Shown here piece after piece: positions 52,600-59,657 of a DNA stretch of 64,000 nucleotides. Numbering within the stretch: position 1 is the first letter of the stretch; each line of letters starts with the position of its first letter. The stretch lies in contig NZ_SLVF01000004.1 of assembly GCF_004345365.1 (NCBI RefSeq), positions 496,001-560,000 on the forward strand. Reading direction: 5' to 3'. This stretch comes from Kribbella sp. VKM Ac-2568 (GTDB lineage Bacteria; Actinomycetota; Actinomycetes; Propionibacteriales; Kribbellaceae). Position numbers and translations under genes: made by a program. Under the pieces are notes generated by a model. It did not search any database. It was not told the DNA's origin and saw nothing but the letters and a program-made list of their open reading frames with translations.

Positions 52600-53347
52600 C
52601 GGTGCGCGGTTGGTAACGGCGGCCGTCGGTGGTCGCGCGGTCGGTGTCGACCAGTTCGTCGAGGAGCTCGCGGGCCTGGGGTGTGGACCAGCGGAAGGCC
52701 CGGGCCAGTTCGGCGGGGGAGGTGTCGAGCATCGTGTCGAGGTACTGCGCGGCCGCCTGGCTGTGATCGCGGCGGCCGCCGACGTCGAACTGCTCGCAGG
52801 TCAACGTCAGGAGCGCGGCGGGCCACCCGTTGCTCGACTCCTCGACGCCTGCCGTGGTGACCAGCAGGTTGCGCTGCAGTTCAGCAATCGCTCGTTGGTA
52901 CCTGTTGCGGTCGCCGAGCAGGGAGCGCAGGGCAGCACTCGAGAGCGGCTTTACCGCCAGCGCCTCGGCGATCTCGTGCGCTGCCGGTGACAACTCGAGT
53001 TCCTCGTGGTCGTCGAGTTCACCCGCTCCTGGATAGAGGACGGCCAGGAGTGCGGGGGAGAGGAATGAGCCACGCCCGCCGAGGTAAGCGCCGTACCAGG
53101 CCAGTCCGCGGCGGGGGAGTTCGTCCTTCCAGCCCCAGACCTTCTGCTCGTTCTCGCCCATGCCGGTGCCGAACGGCTCGTCGTCCTCCCCGGCGACGGC
53201 CTCCCACAAGGACGGGCCGATCGGCCGCGGTGCCGGGAAGAGCAGCGCGAAGCCGACGTCCTCCACGAACTTGCCGGCTCGCTGCACCGAGCCGACCCGG
53301 CCGCCCCGCACCCACCATCGGCGGGCGCGCTGTTCTTCAGGAGTCAC
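52595..53347 (-). CDS. AlkZ/YcaQ-related winged-helix protein
   Basis: The 250-residue protein resembles the short AlkZ-related group (R-A-R-R-W-W-V-R-G-G-R, F-V-E-D-V-G-F-A-L-L-F-P, P-S-L-W-E-A-V-A-G). Full crosslink-glycosylases (YcaQ/AlkZ) carry a catalytic Q-x-Q motif and are longer; I do not see that motif, so enzyme activity is doubtful. GTG 53347 overlaps the ArsR stop as GTGA, so it is translationally coupled to that regulator. It may be a DNA-binding partner or a divergent repair factor. Confidence 0.6.
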   Translation of the reverse strand: MTPEEQRARRWWVRGGRVGSVQRAGKFVEDVGFALLFPAPRPIGPSLWEAVAGEDDEPFGTGMGENEQKVWGWKDELPRRGLAWYGAYLGGRGSFLSPALLAVLYPGAGELDDHEELELSPAAHEIAEALAVKPLSSAALRSLLGDRNRYQRAIAELQRNLLVTTAGVEESSNGWPAALLTLTCEQFDVGGRRDHSQAAAQYLDTMLDTSPAELARAFRWSTPQARELLDELVDTDRATTDGRRYQPRTA

Positions 53348-53658
53348 CGGTCGTCGCTCATCCGGTCGAGGTGGGACTCCAGCGCGTCCAGGCGGTCGCG
53401 CCACAGGTCGCGGTACGGCTCCAGCCAGGCGTCGATCTCGACGAGAGGCGCCGGCCGGAGGCGATACCACCGGCGCTGGGCGTCCTGGCGTACGTCGACC
53501 AGCCCGGCGTCGCGCAGTACCTTCAAGTGCTTGGAGACGGCCGGCTGACTGAGCGGGAGTTGCTCGACCAGTTCCCCGACCGGCCGCTCACCTCCGCGCA
53601 GCAGGTCGAGGATCTCCCGCCGCCGCGGCTCGGCGAGCACCTCGAACGTAGTTGCCAT
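53344..53658 (-). CDS. ArsR-family transcriptional regulator
   Basis: The 104-residue winged-helix protein has the classic pattern L-A-E-P-R-R-R-E-I-L-D-L-L and recognition helix L-S-Q-P-A-V-S-K-H-L-K-V-L-R. It has no metal-binding cysteines, so it belongs to the non-metal subgroup that often pairs with SRPBCC or repair genes. It is coupled to the AlkZ-related gene downstream. Confidence 0.93.
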   Translation of the reverse strand: MATTFEVLAEPRRREILDLLRGGERPVGELVEQLPLSQPAVSKHLKVLRDAGLVDVRQDAQRRWYRLRPAPLVEIDAWLEPYRDLWRDRLDALESHLDRMSDDR

Positions 53659-53713
53659 ACCAGGAATATAACCGCCTGAGCTCCTCGCGACTGCAGGGAC
53701 TGTCAGACACGCC

Positions 53714-54148
53714 CTAGGCGTACGGGTCTGTGATCTCTCGCAAGGAGGTCAGGGCTTTGCGGAGCTGGGCGGCTTGGGCGGTACCGAGGTGGGCGGTCCA
53801 TTCGGCTTCGACCTCGGCGACGACCGCGTCGGCGACGGGCATCGTCCGGTGTCCTCGCTCAGCGATCTGGACCAGGCGGGCCCGGGCGTCGGTCGGGTCC
53901 GGGACGCGGCGGACGTAGCCGGAGCGCTCGAGTTGGTCGACGAGGAAACCGGCCGTCTGTTTGGTTACCCGGGCCTGTTCGGCGAGCTCGGTCAGCCGAG
54001 TGCCATTTGGTCCGATCCGCTGGAAGATCCGCGCCTGTGCGGGGGTGAAGTCGTCGAACCCGGCCGCCGCGAGGGCATCGAACACCCGGTTCTCCAGCGC
54101 GCGGTACGGGATGAAGAGCAGCAATCCGAGATTCAGGTCGTCCGGCAC
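53714..54148 (-). CDS. MarR-family transcriptional regulator
   Basis: The 144-residue protein has the MarR fold (F-T-P-A-Q-A-R-I-F-Q-R-I, then L-A-E-Q-A-R-V-T-K-Q-T-A-G-F-L-V-D-Q-L-E-R-S-G-Y-V-R-R and the wing D-P-T-D-A-R-A-R). GTG 54148 has GGGGAG immediately in front, which is tighter than normal. It is divergent from a DinB-type isomerase gene with paired GTCAGAGA repeats in between, which it may repress. Confidence 0.92.
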   Translation of the reverse strand: MPDDLNLGLLLFIPYRALENRVFDALAAAGFDDFTPAQARIFQRIGPNGTRLTELAEQARVTKQTAGFLVDQLERSGYVRRVPDPTDARARLVQIAERGHRTMPVADAVVAEVEAEWTAHLGTAQAAQLRKALTSLREITDPYA

Positions 54149-54166
54149 CTCCCCATCTTGACCGGT

Positions 54167-54201
54167 AGTCAGAGAAGCTGTCTAATATGGTCAGAGAGGC
54201 T
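54167..54201. promoter_or_regulatory. Paired GTCAGAGA direct repeats in MarR/isomerase promoter
   Basis: AGTCAGAGAAGCT (54167-54179) and GGTCAGAGAGGCT (54189-54201) are direct repeats 22 bp apart, two helical turns, with an AT-rich CTAATATG between them that may be a -10 box. Candidate MarR binding sites. Confidence 0.5.
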
Positions 54202-54230
54202 TACTAGATCGTTGCGGATGTCCGGGGGCC

Positions 54231-54875
54231 ATGATGGAAGTTGAGCAGATCTGGCGGTACGTCGACTCCGAGCGCGCGAGTCTCGCCGAATTCCTGTCGG
54301 GGCTGAGCGCCGCCGAGTGGACGACGCCCTCCCTGTGCTCGGGCTGGACCGTCCAGGCGGTCGCCGCGCACGTGATCTCCTCGCCCCAAGCCCGGGCCTG
54401 GCCCGTGGTGGCCGGCCTGATCCGGTACCGGGGCGACTTCAACCGGCTCATCCTCGAGGAAGGCCACCGCGCGGCCGCGACGCACTCACCCGAGCAGATC
54501 ATCGCGCAGTACCACCAGTACGCGGGATCGCGCCGCCATCCACTCGGTACGACGCCGGCGGATCCCCTGCTCGACGTACTGATCCACGGCCAGGACATAA
54601 CCATCCCCCTCGGCTACCGCCGCGAGATGCCACCCGAGGCAGCCCGAGCCGCGGCAGACCGGATCTGGACAAAGTCCTTCCCCTTCAAAGCCCGCAAACG
54701 CCTGGCCGGGGTCCGCCTGGTCGCCACCGACATCCCCTGGACCGCCGGCCAGGGCCCCGAAATCCGCGGCCCCATCTCCGCCGTGCTCCTGCTCCTGTCC
54801 AACCGCCCCACCCCAGCCCACCCCCACCTCTCCGGCCCCGGCCTCCCAACCCTCCACCCCACCACCTACTCCTGA
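54231..54875 (+). CDS. Maleylpyruvate isomerase-type (DinB-fold, mycothiol-dependent) protein
   Basis: The 214-residue protein has the N-terminal motif of the TIGR03083 family: W-x-x-x-S-L-C-S-G-W-T-V-Q-A-V-A-A-H, with metal-binding His positions in V-A-A-H-V and L-I-H-G-Q-D. Members are metal-dependent mycothiol S-transferases or isomerases of detoxification, consistent with an actinobacterial host. ATGATG at 54231 gives two possible starts. It is divergent from the MarR regulator, probably its repressor. Confidence 0.85.
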   Translation: MMEVEQIWRYVDSERASLAEFLSGLSAAEWTTPSLCSGWTVQAVAAHVISSPQARAWPVVAGLIRYRGDFNRLILEEGHRAAATHSPEQIIAQYHQYAGSRRHPLGTTPADPLLDVLIHGQDITIPLGYRREMPPEAARAAADRIWTKSFPFKARKRLAGVRLVATDIPWTAGQGPEIRGPISAVLLLLSNRPTPAHPHLSGPGLPTLHPTTYS

Positions 54876-54900
54876 CCCGGCCTTCGTCAGGCGTTGGGAG

Positions 54901-55557
54901 TCAGGTGCCGAGGTAGCGGAGGATGGCCAGGACTCGGCGGCTGTACCCGGTGACGTGGTTGAGGGCGAACTTGTCGAAGATCGAGTTGATGTGTTTCTCG
55001 ACGGCGCTCTACGAGATGAAGAGTTGCTCGGCGATGCTCGGGTTGGTGTGGCCCTCGGCCATCGCGGCGAGGACCTCCTGCTCTCGCTTGGTGAGCTGGC
55101 TGAGCGGATCGGTGTGAGTGGTGCGCGCGAGCAGTTGGCGGACCATGTCCGGGTCGAAGGCGACACCACCCGCGCCGACGCGTTCCAGCGCGGCGAGGAA
55201 CTCCTCGACCCGCATCACCCGGTCCTTCAGCAGATAGCCGACGCCGTCCTGCTCCGAGGTGATCAGCTCGGTCGCGTACGCCTTCTCGACGTACTGCGAC
55301 AACACGAGAACGCCCACCGACGGCCAGCGGGAACGGATCGTCAACGCGGCGCGGATGCCTTCGTCGGTGTGCGTCGGCGGCATCCGTACGTCGACCACGA
55401 TGACGTCGGGCAGGTCCGCTTCGGCGGCGGATTCGACAGCCTGCACCAGGGAATCGCCATCGCCGACCGCCGCGAGCACCTCGTGGTTCTCCTCGACAAG
55501 CAGCCGGGCAAGGCCCACGCGCAAAAGGGTCGAGTCCTCGGCCAGGATCACCCGCAC
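54901..55557 (-). pseudogene. NarL/DesR-type response regulator with in-frame stop in its HTH domain
   Basis: The receiver domain (from GTG 55557, behind CGGAG) is intact, with V-I-L-A-E-D-S, the phospho-Asp in V-I-V-V-D-V-R-M-P and Lys in Y-L-L-K-D. The LuxR helix-turn-helix begins normally (L-T-K-R-E-Q-E-V-L-A-A-M-A-E-G-H-T-N) up to E-Q-L-F-I-S, where TAG (55009-55011) replaces the expected Glu codon (GAG). The same frame then continues with S-A-V-E-K-H-I-N-S-I-F-D-K-F to a natural stop at 54901. The product lacks the recognition helix unless the stop is read through. It partners the upstream histidine kinase. Confidence 0.88.
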
Positions 55558-55582
55558 AGCAACTCCGCTCTCTGGTTCCGGA

Positions 55583-56806
55583 TCATCCGCACGGCAGTTC
55601 CGCTCGGATGGTGGTGGGCCCGCCGATCGGGCTGTGGACGCTGAATGTCCCGTCGCCGGCCGCGACTCGACTCGCCAGGCCGCTGAGTCCGCGACCGGTC
55701 GGGTCCGCTCCACCTCGTCCGTCGTCCGTCACCGTGACCGTCACACCAGGCACGGCGACCGGCGCCGCGGCGGTTCCGGAGGAAAGGGGCGCCTCGGAGG
55801 TTGGCGTGAGAGTGATGGCGATCTGGGTGGCGTTGGAGTGTTTCGCGGCGTTGGTGACCGCCTCGGAGACAACGAAGTACGCGACCGTCTCGATCACGGT
55901 CGGTGGCCGGGTCGGTAGGTCGTACTGCAAGGTGACCGGGATGCTGGACCGCTCGGCCAGGACGGCGATGACGTCGCGCAGACCGTATTGGTCCAGCACC
56001 GTCGGGTAGACCCGCCAGGCGACCTGGCGGAGATCGTCGAGCGCCTGCTCGGACTCCTCGTGCGCCTGCCGGACCAGCGCGGCGGCGCGCTCGGGGTCGT
56101 CGGTACGGCGTGCCCGGCTGAGCAGCAGGCCAAGAGCAACCAGTCGCTGCTGAACCCCGTCGTGCAGGTCCCGCTCGATCCGGCGACGCTCGTCGTTGAC
56201 CACCTGAACCACTTCGGCGCGGCTCAGGGTCAGTTCGGAGACTCGGCGTGAGAGCACCTCCTCGGCGGACGGGGTGAGGTGCCGGCGGGCCAGCCGCTCG
56301 TCCAGGCCGGCGACGCCGACGATGCCCATCACGTTGAGGTAGAGCAGCAGTGCGCCGGGCAATGCGGCCACCAGCACGGTCGCGGAGCTCACCCGGTTGC
56401 CGTCCTCCTCGATGAAGGCCCACTCGCCGCCGAAGACCCAGGCGGTCAGCATGGAGCCGGCCACGATCAGGCCGAAAAGGAGCAGCAGCACCACGAGTCC
56501 GCCGAGAATGCCGACCGGCCAGTGCCTGGCGACATAGCGGAAGGCGCTGCGGTCGGAGTACGGGCCGAGGTCGCGGACCTGGTGGAAGCGGGCCAGCCGC
56601 CGTTGCCCGAGGGCGGTGAGTTGCCGCGAGCAACGATGGACGTAGCCGACGACGCGGTCACGTGAGCGAGGCGCGGCAACGATCGGGAGCAGGCCGAGAC
56701 CGGCCACCAGCAGGAAGGCGAGCTCGGCGATCGCCAGTACGGAACCGAGCGCGACACCCGCCAAGGTGTTCAGGCTCTGCCGCAGCGGTGCTCCCCGTTC
56801 TCGCAT
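55583..56806 (-). CDS. NarX/DesK-type sensor histidine kinase
   Basis: The 407-residue membrane kinase has an N-terminal putative sensor of four hydrophobic segments (V-A-L-G-S-V-L-A-I-A-E-L-A-F-L-L; I-L-G-G-L-V-V-L-L-L-L-F-G). The HisKA_3 motif is R-R-I-E-R-D-L-H-D-G-V-Q-Q-R-L, and the ATPase shows E-A-V-T-N-A-A-K-H-S and D-D-G-R-G-G. It should respond to membrane or cell-envelope stress and phosphorylate the regulator gene 25 bp downstream, which is interrupted here. Confidence 0.92.
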   Translation of the reverse strand: MRERGAPLRQSLNTLAGVALGSVLAIAELAFLLVAGLGLLPIVAAPRSRDRVVGYVHRCSRQLTALGQRRLARFHQVRDLGPYSDRSAFRYVARHWPVGILGGLVVLLLLFGLIVAGSMLTAWVFGGEWAFIEEDGNRVSSATVLVAALPGALLLYLNVMGIVGVAGLDERLARRHLTPSAEEVLSRRVSELTLSRAEVVQVVNDERRRIERDLHDGVQQRLVALGLLLSRARRTDDPERAAALVRQAHEESEQALDDLRQVAWRVYPTVLDQYGLRDVIAVLAERSSIPVTLQYDLPTRPPTVIETVAYFVVSEAVTNAAKHSNATQIAITLTPTSEAPLSSGTAAAPVAVPGVTVTVTDDGRGGADPTGRGLSGLASRVAAGDGTFSVHSPIGGPTTIRAELPCG

Positions 56807-56938
56807 GTCGGCAAGGTTAGTGGGCACCGATGGAGAGCGGACTGTGGTTCTCCACAGTTCTGTACTGTGGAAAAGCCGAGGAAATCTTACGGTCGACCGC
56901 AGGGTGCGAGCGGTGCTCGCAGACCTAGCGTCGACGCC

Positions 56939-57619
56939 ATGATCTCGACGAACCAGGTGATGATGACCGCGCTGGCGCAAGCGACGCAGGAACCGACCGG
57001 TGGAGTGGCCGGCTGGGCTGTCGACCTGATGGACAGGCTGGGAGCCCCGGGCGCCGGCCTCGCGGTGGCGCTGGAGAACCTGTTCCCGCCGCTGCCCAGC
57101 GAGGTGATCCTGCCGCTGGCCGGTTTCGCCGCCAACCGCGGCGACCTCGGGCTCGTCAGTGCCATCATCTTCACCACTCTCGGTTCTGTGGTCGGAGCGC
57201 TCGCCCTGTACGGCGTGGGCGCGATCCTCGGCCGCGACCGGACGAGGGCGCTGGCAGCGCGCATCCCACTGATGAAACTGGAGGACGTCGACAAGGCCGA
57301 GGCCTGGTTCGCCCGGCACGGCGCGAAGGCGGTGCTGATCGGCCGGATGGTGCCAGTGGTGCGCAGCCTCATCTCCGTGCCGGCTGGGGTGGAGCGGATG
57401 CGGTTGTCGCTCTTCCTGGCGTTGACCGCGATCGGCAGCCTGGTGTGGAACTCGGCGCTCATCATCGCCGGCTACCTGCTGGGCGAGAAGTGGAACGTGG
57501 TCGAGTCCTACGTCGGGATGCTGCAGTGGGTCGTCCTGGCGGCGGCTGTGCTGGCGGTGGTGTGGTTCATCGTGGTCAAGCTCAGGGCCAGGCGTTCACC
57601 ATCTGAGAATGTCCAGTAG
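56939..57619 (+). CDS. DedA-family membrane protein
   Basis: The 226-residue protein has the DedA/SNARE-associated pattern: F-P-P-L-P-S-E-V-I-L-P-L-A-G in the first re-entrant region and G-R-M-V-P-V-V-R-S-L-I-S-V-P-A-G in the second, with four to five hydrophobic segments. DedA proteins act in lipid (polyprenyl-phosphate or phospholipid) translocation and envelope homeostasis. No ribosome site precedes ATG 56939, but TAGCGT lies 7 bp upstream, so the mRNA is probably leaderless. It is divergent from the sensor kinase, a plausible regulon partner. Confidence 0.93.
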   Translation: MISTNQVMMTALAQATQEPTGGVAGWAVDLMDRLGAPGAGLAVALENLFPPLPSEVILPLAGFAANRGDLGLVSAIIFTTLGSVVGALALYGVGAILGRDRTRALAARIPLMKLEDVDKAEAWFARHGAKAVLIGRMVPVVRSLISVPAGVERMRLSLFLALTAIGSLVWNSALIIAGYLLGEKWNVVESYVGMLQWVVLAAAVLAVVWFIVVKLRARRSPSENVQ

Positions 57620-57678
57620 CCCGCTCGACTTTGGTTAGGCTCGAGACCTCACTGCCGAACCCTGGGAGATGCGTCCCG

Positions 57679-58293
57679 ATGCCCTCAGTCGCCTTCGAGC
57701 CACGGATCGTGCCGGACCCGCCCGTCTGGCCGCAGTCCGTCGTCACCGTGGTGGGAAACCCCAAAGCGGCGTCGCGGACCGCCGCCGCGGCCGCCGCCGT
57801 CGCGGAACTACTCGCCTCCGAGCTCGGTACGCCGTACCGGATCGACGAGTTGGTGGACCTGGTCACGTTCGCGCCGGCGTTCTTCCAGGGGGAAGCCGCT
57901 TCGGAGGAGAACCGGGAGGCGTTGGACAGCGCGATCGAACTGGCGTCGTCCGCGTCGGTGCTGGTGCTTGCGACGCCTGTGTACAAGGGAAGCTACACCG
58001 GGTTGCTCAAGAGCTTCCTGGATGTGCTGCCGCCGCAGGCGCTGGCGGGGTCGGTCGTGGTGCCGGTGACTGTGTCGGCCGCGCCGAGCCACAAGTTGCT
58101 CGCGGATCTGCACCTGCGCCCGGTGCTCGCGGAGCTCGGTGCGAGTGTGCCGACGCCGGCCGTGGCGCTGGAGGAGCGTGACTTCGAGGATCTGCAACTG
58201 CCGGTCTCGGCCTGGATCCGCAACAACGCCGGCCTGGTCCAGGCAACAACCATCGCCCTCCAGCCAGTAGCAGAACCCACCCCAGCCCAGTAG
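57679..58293 (+). CDS. NADPH-dependent FMN reductase (SsuE/MsuE-like)
   Basis: The 204-residue flavodoxin-fold protein shows V-V-G-N-P-K-A-A-S-R-T in the phosphate loop and A-T-P-V-Y-K-G-S-Y-T-G-L-L-K-S-F-L-D, which is diagnostic of the SsuE-type FMN reductase group. It would supply FMNH2 to a two-component monooxygenase, but none is adjacent. ATG 57679 has GGGAG about 10 bp upstream. Confidence 0.9.
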   Translation: MPSVAFEPRIVPDPPVWPQSVVTVVGNPKAASRTAAAAAAVAELLASELGTPYRIDELVDLVTFAPAFFQGEAASEENREALDSAIELASSASVLVLATPVYKGSYTGLLKSFLDVLPPQALAGSVVVPVTVSAAPSHKLLADLHLRPVLAELGASVPTPAVALEERDFEDLQLPVSAWIRNNAGLVQATTIALQPVAEPTPAQ

Positions 58294-58521
58294 CCGAGCT
58301 GACCCGCCCTGTTGGCAAGAGCACGCCTCGGCTGGTGGTTGGAGGTGGTCCCGGTCCGGTTGCGAGAGTTCACGCGGCTGGGGAGTGGTCCCAGCCAAAT
58401 GGCAGAAGCCGCGCGGGCGGAGTGGGGCGTCGTGGTGGCGGGCGAACGCTGAGCGGACGGATGGGGGGTTGGGGATCGGTCGGCGGTTCCCTCGGGCGAG
58501 TGGGTGGGGTAAGCCTGAGGG

Positions 58522-59547
58522 ATGTCCGGTATCGAACCCGGCACACCCTCCCTTGCCGGAGGCGTGATCACGGGGGCCGAACAGGTTGGAACCTTCAGCT
58601 ATCTGGTGGCAGAGGACACCTGGTGGCTGTCGCCGGCGACCTGCGCCATGCACGGGCTGCCGGCCGGATCCCGGGTCACTACCGAGATGTTGCTGGCGTT
58701 CAAGCATCCGGATGACCTGATCCCGCCGCGCGAGGTGCTGGAGAAGGTGCTGAGCGAGGGCGAGCCGTTCTGTTTCCCGCACCGCATCGTCGACACGTCC
58801 GGGCGGAGCCGCAACATCGTGGTGATCGGCACCACCGCGCGTGACGCCGCGGAGACGGTGAGCAGGGTCGAGGGATACGCGATCGACCTCACCGACGCCC
58901 AGCCGTCGCAGGCGCTCCCGGTCGGGACCGAGGTCCTACAGGCTGAGCTGGAGAACCGGGCGGCGATCGAGCAGGCGAAGGGTGCGCTGATGCTCGCGTA
59001 CGGCATGAGCGCGGACGCCGCGGTCGCGCTACTCAGGTGGTACGCCGAGCAGTACAACATGCAACTGAACCTGGTCGCCGAGCGGCTCGTACTGCGGCTG
59101 AAGAACGCCACGGTCACGGCGTCCGGGATCCGCCGCACGATCGACCGGATGATGCATGATGCCGCGAGAACGGAAGCTGGGACGAGGAGTCCGTTCGAGC
59201 CTTGGGAGTTCCGGCTGGGTGTTGGTTGCGGCGAGCCGACGAGGCTGATCGGCTATTCGGTTCTGGCCACTGAGAGCGAGGTCGGCGAGGTGGACGGGTT
59301 CCTGGCGTTCGCCGGGCTGCAGGCGCTGATCGTCGATACCAGTGCCTGGGTGGTGGCGCAGCGGATCGCGCTGCCGGTCGGGACCGTGCAGTACGTCGAC
59401 CACTACGAACACCGCGTCCAGCTCGACTGCAGCCTCGCTGAGATCAAGGCCGCGCCTCCGTCGGATCCCTGCCGCGGCGACCGTGGCAAGTACCTCGTCC
59501 GCGTCGCCGACTACTACCGCAGCCTCTACCGCGACCTGGACCTCTGA
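58522..59547 (+). CDS. PAS-ANTAR regulatory protein
   Basis: The 341-residue protein has an N-terminal PAS_3-like domain (about 20-125: Y-L-V-A-E-D-T-W-W-L-S, H-P-D-D-L, P-H-R-I-V-D-T-S-G). An ANTAR RNA-binding domain follows (about 145-200: R-A-A-I-E-Q-A-K-G-A-L-M-L-A-Y-G-M). A C-terminal region of 120 residues is unassigned. ANTAR domains bind paired hairpins in mRNA and cause antitermination, so this may be a one-component RNA-level regulator of unknown signal. Confidence 0.85.
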   Translation: MSGIEPGTPSLAGGVITGAEQVGTFSYLVAEDTWWLSPATCAMHGLPAGSRVTTEMLLAFKHPDDLIPPREVLEKVLSEGEPFCFPHRIVDTSGRSRNIVVIGTTARDAAETVSRVEGYAIDLTDAQPSQALPVGTEVLQAELENRAAIEQAKGALMLAYGMSADAAVALLRWYAEQYNMQLNLVAERLVLRLKNATVTASGIRRTIDRMMHDAARTEAGTRSPFEPWEFRLGVGCGEPTRLIGYSVLATESEVGEVDGFLAFAGLQALIVDTSAWVVAQRIALPVGTVQYVDHYEHRVQLDCSLAEIKAAPPSDPCRGDRGKYLVRVADYYRSLYRDLDL

Positions 59548-59657
59548 CAGCCGGTACGCCGACGCGGTACGCCGAGCAGGAGGTCAGCTGCAAGAGGCCG
59601 CCCGGGACAGGGGGGAGCGCGGGCCGGGGGTGCCGGCCCGCGCTGGGGGTCGGGTGG

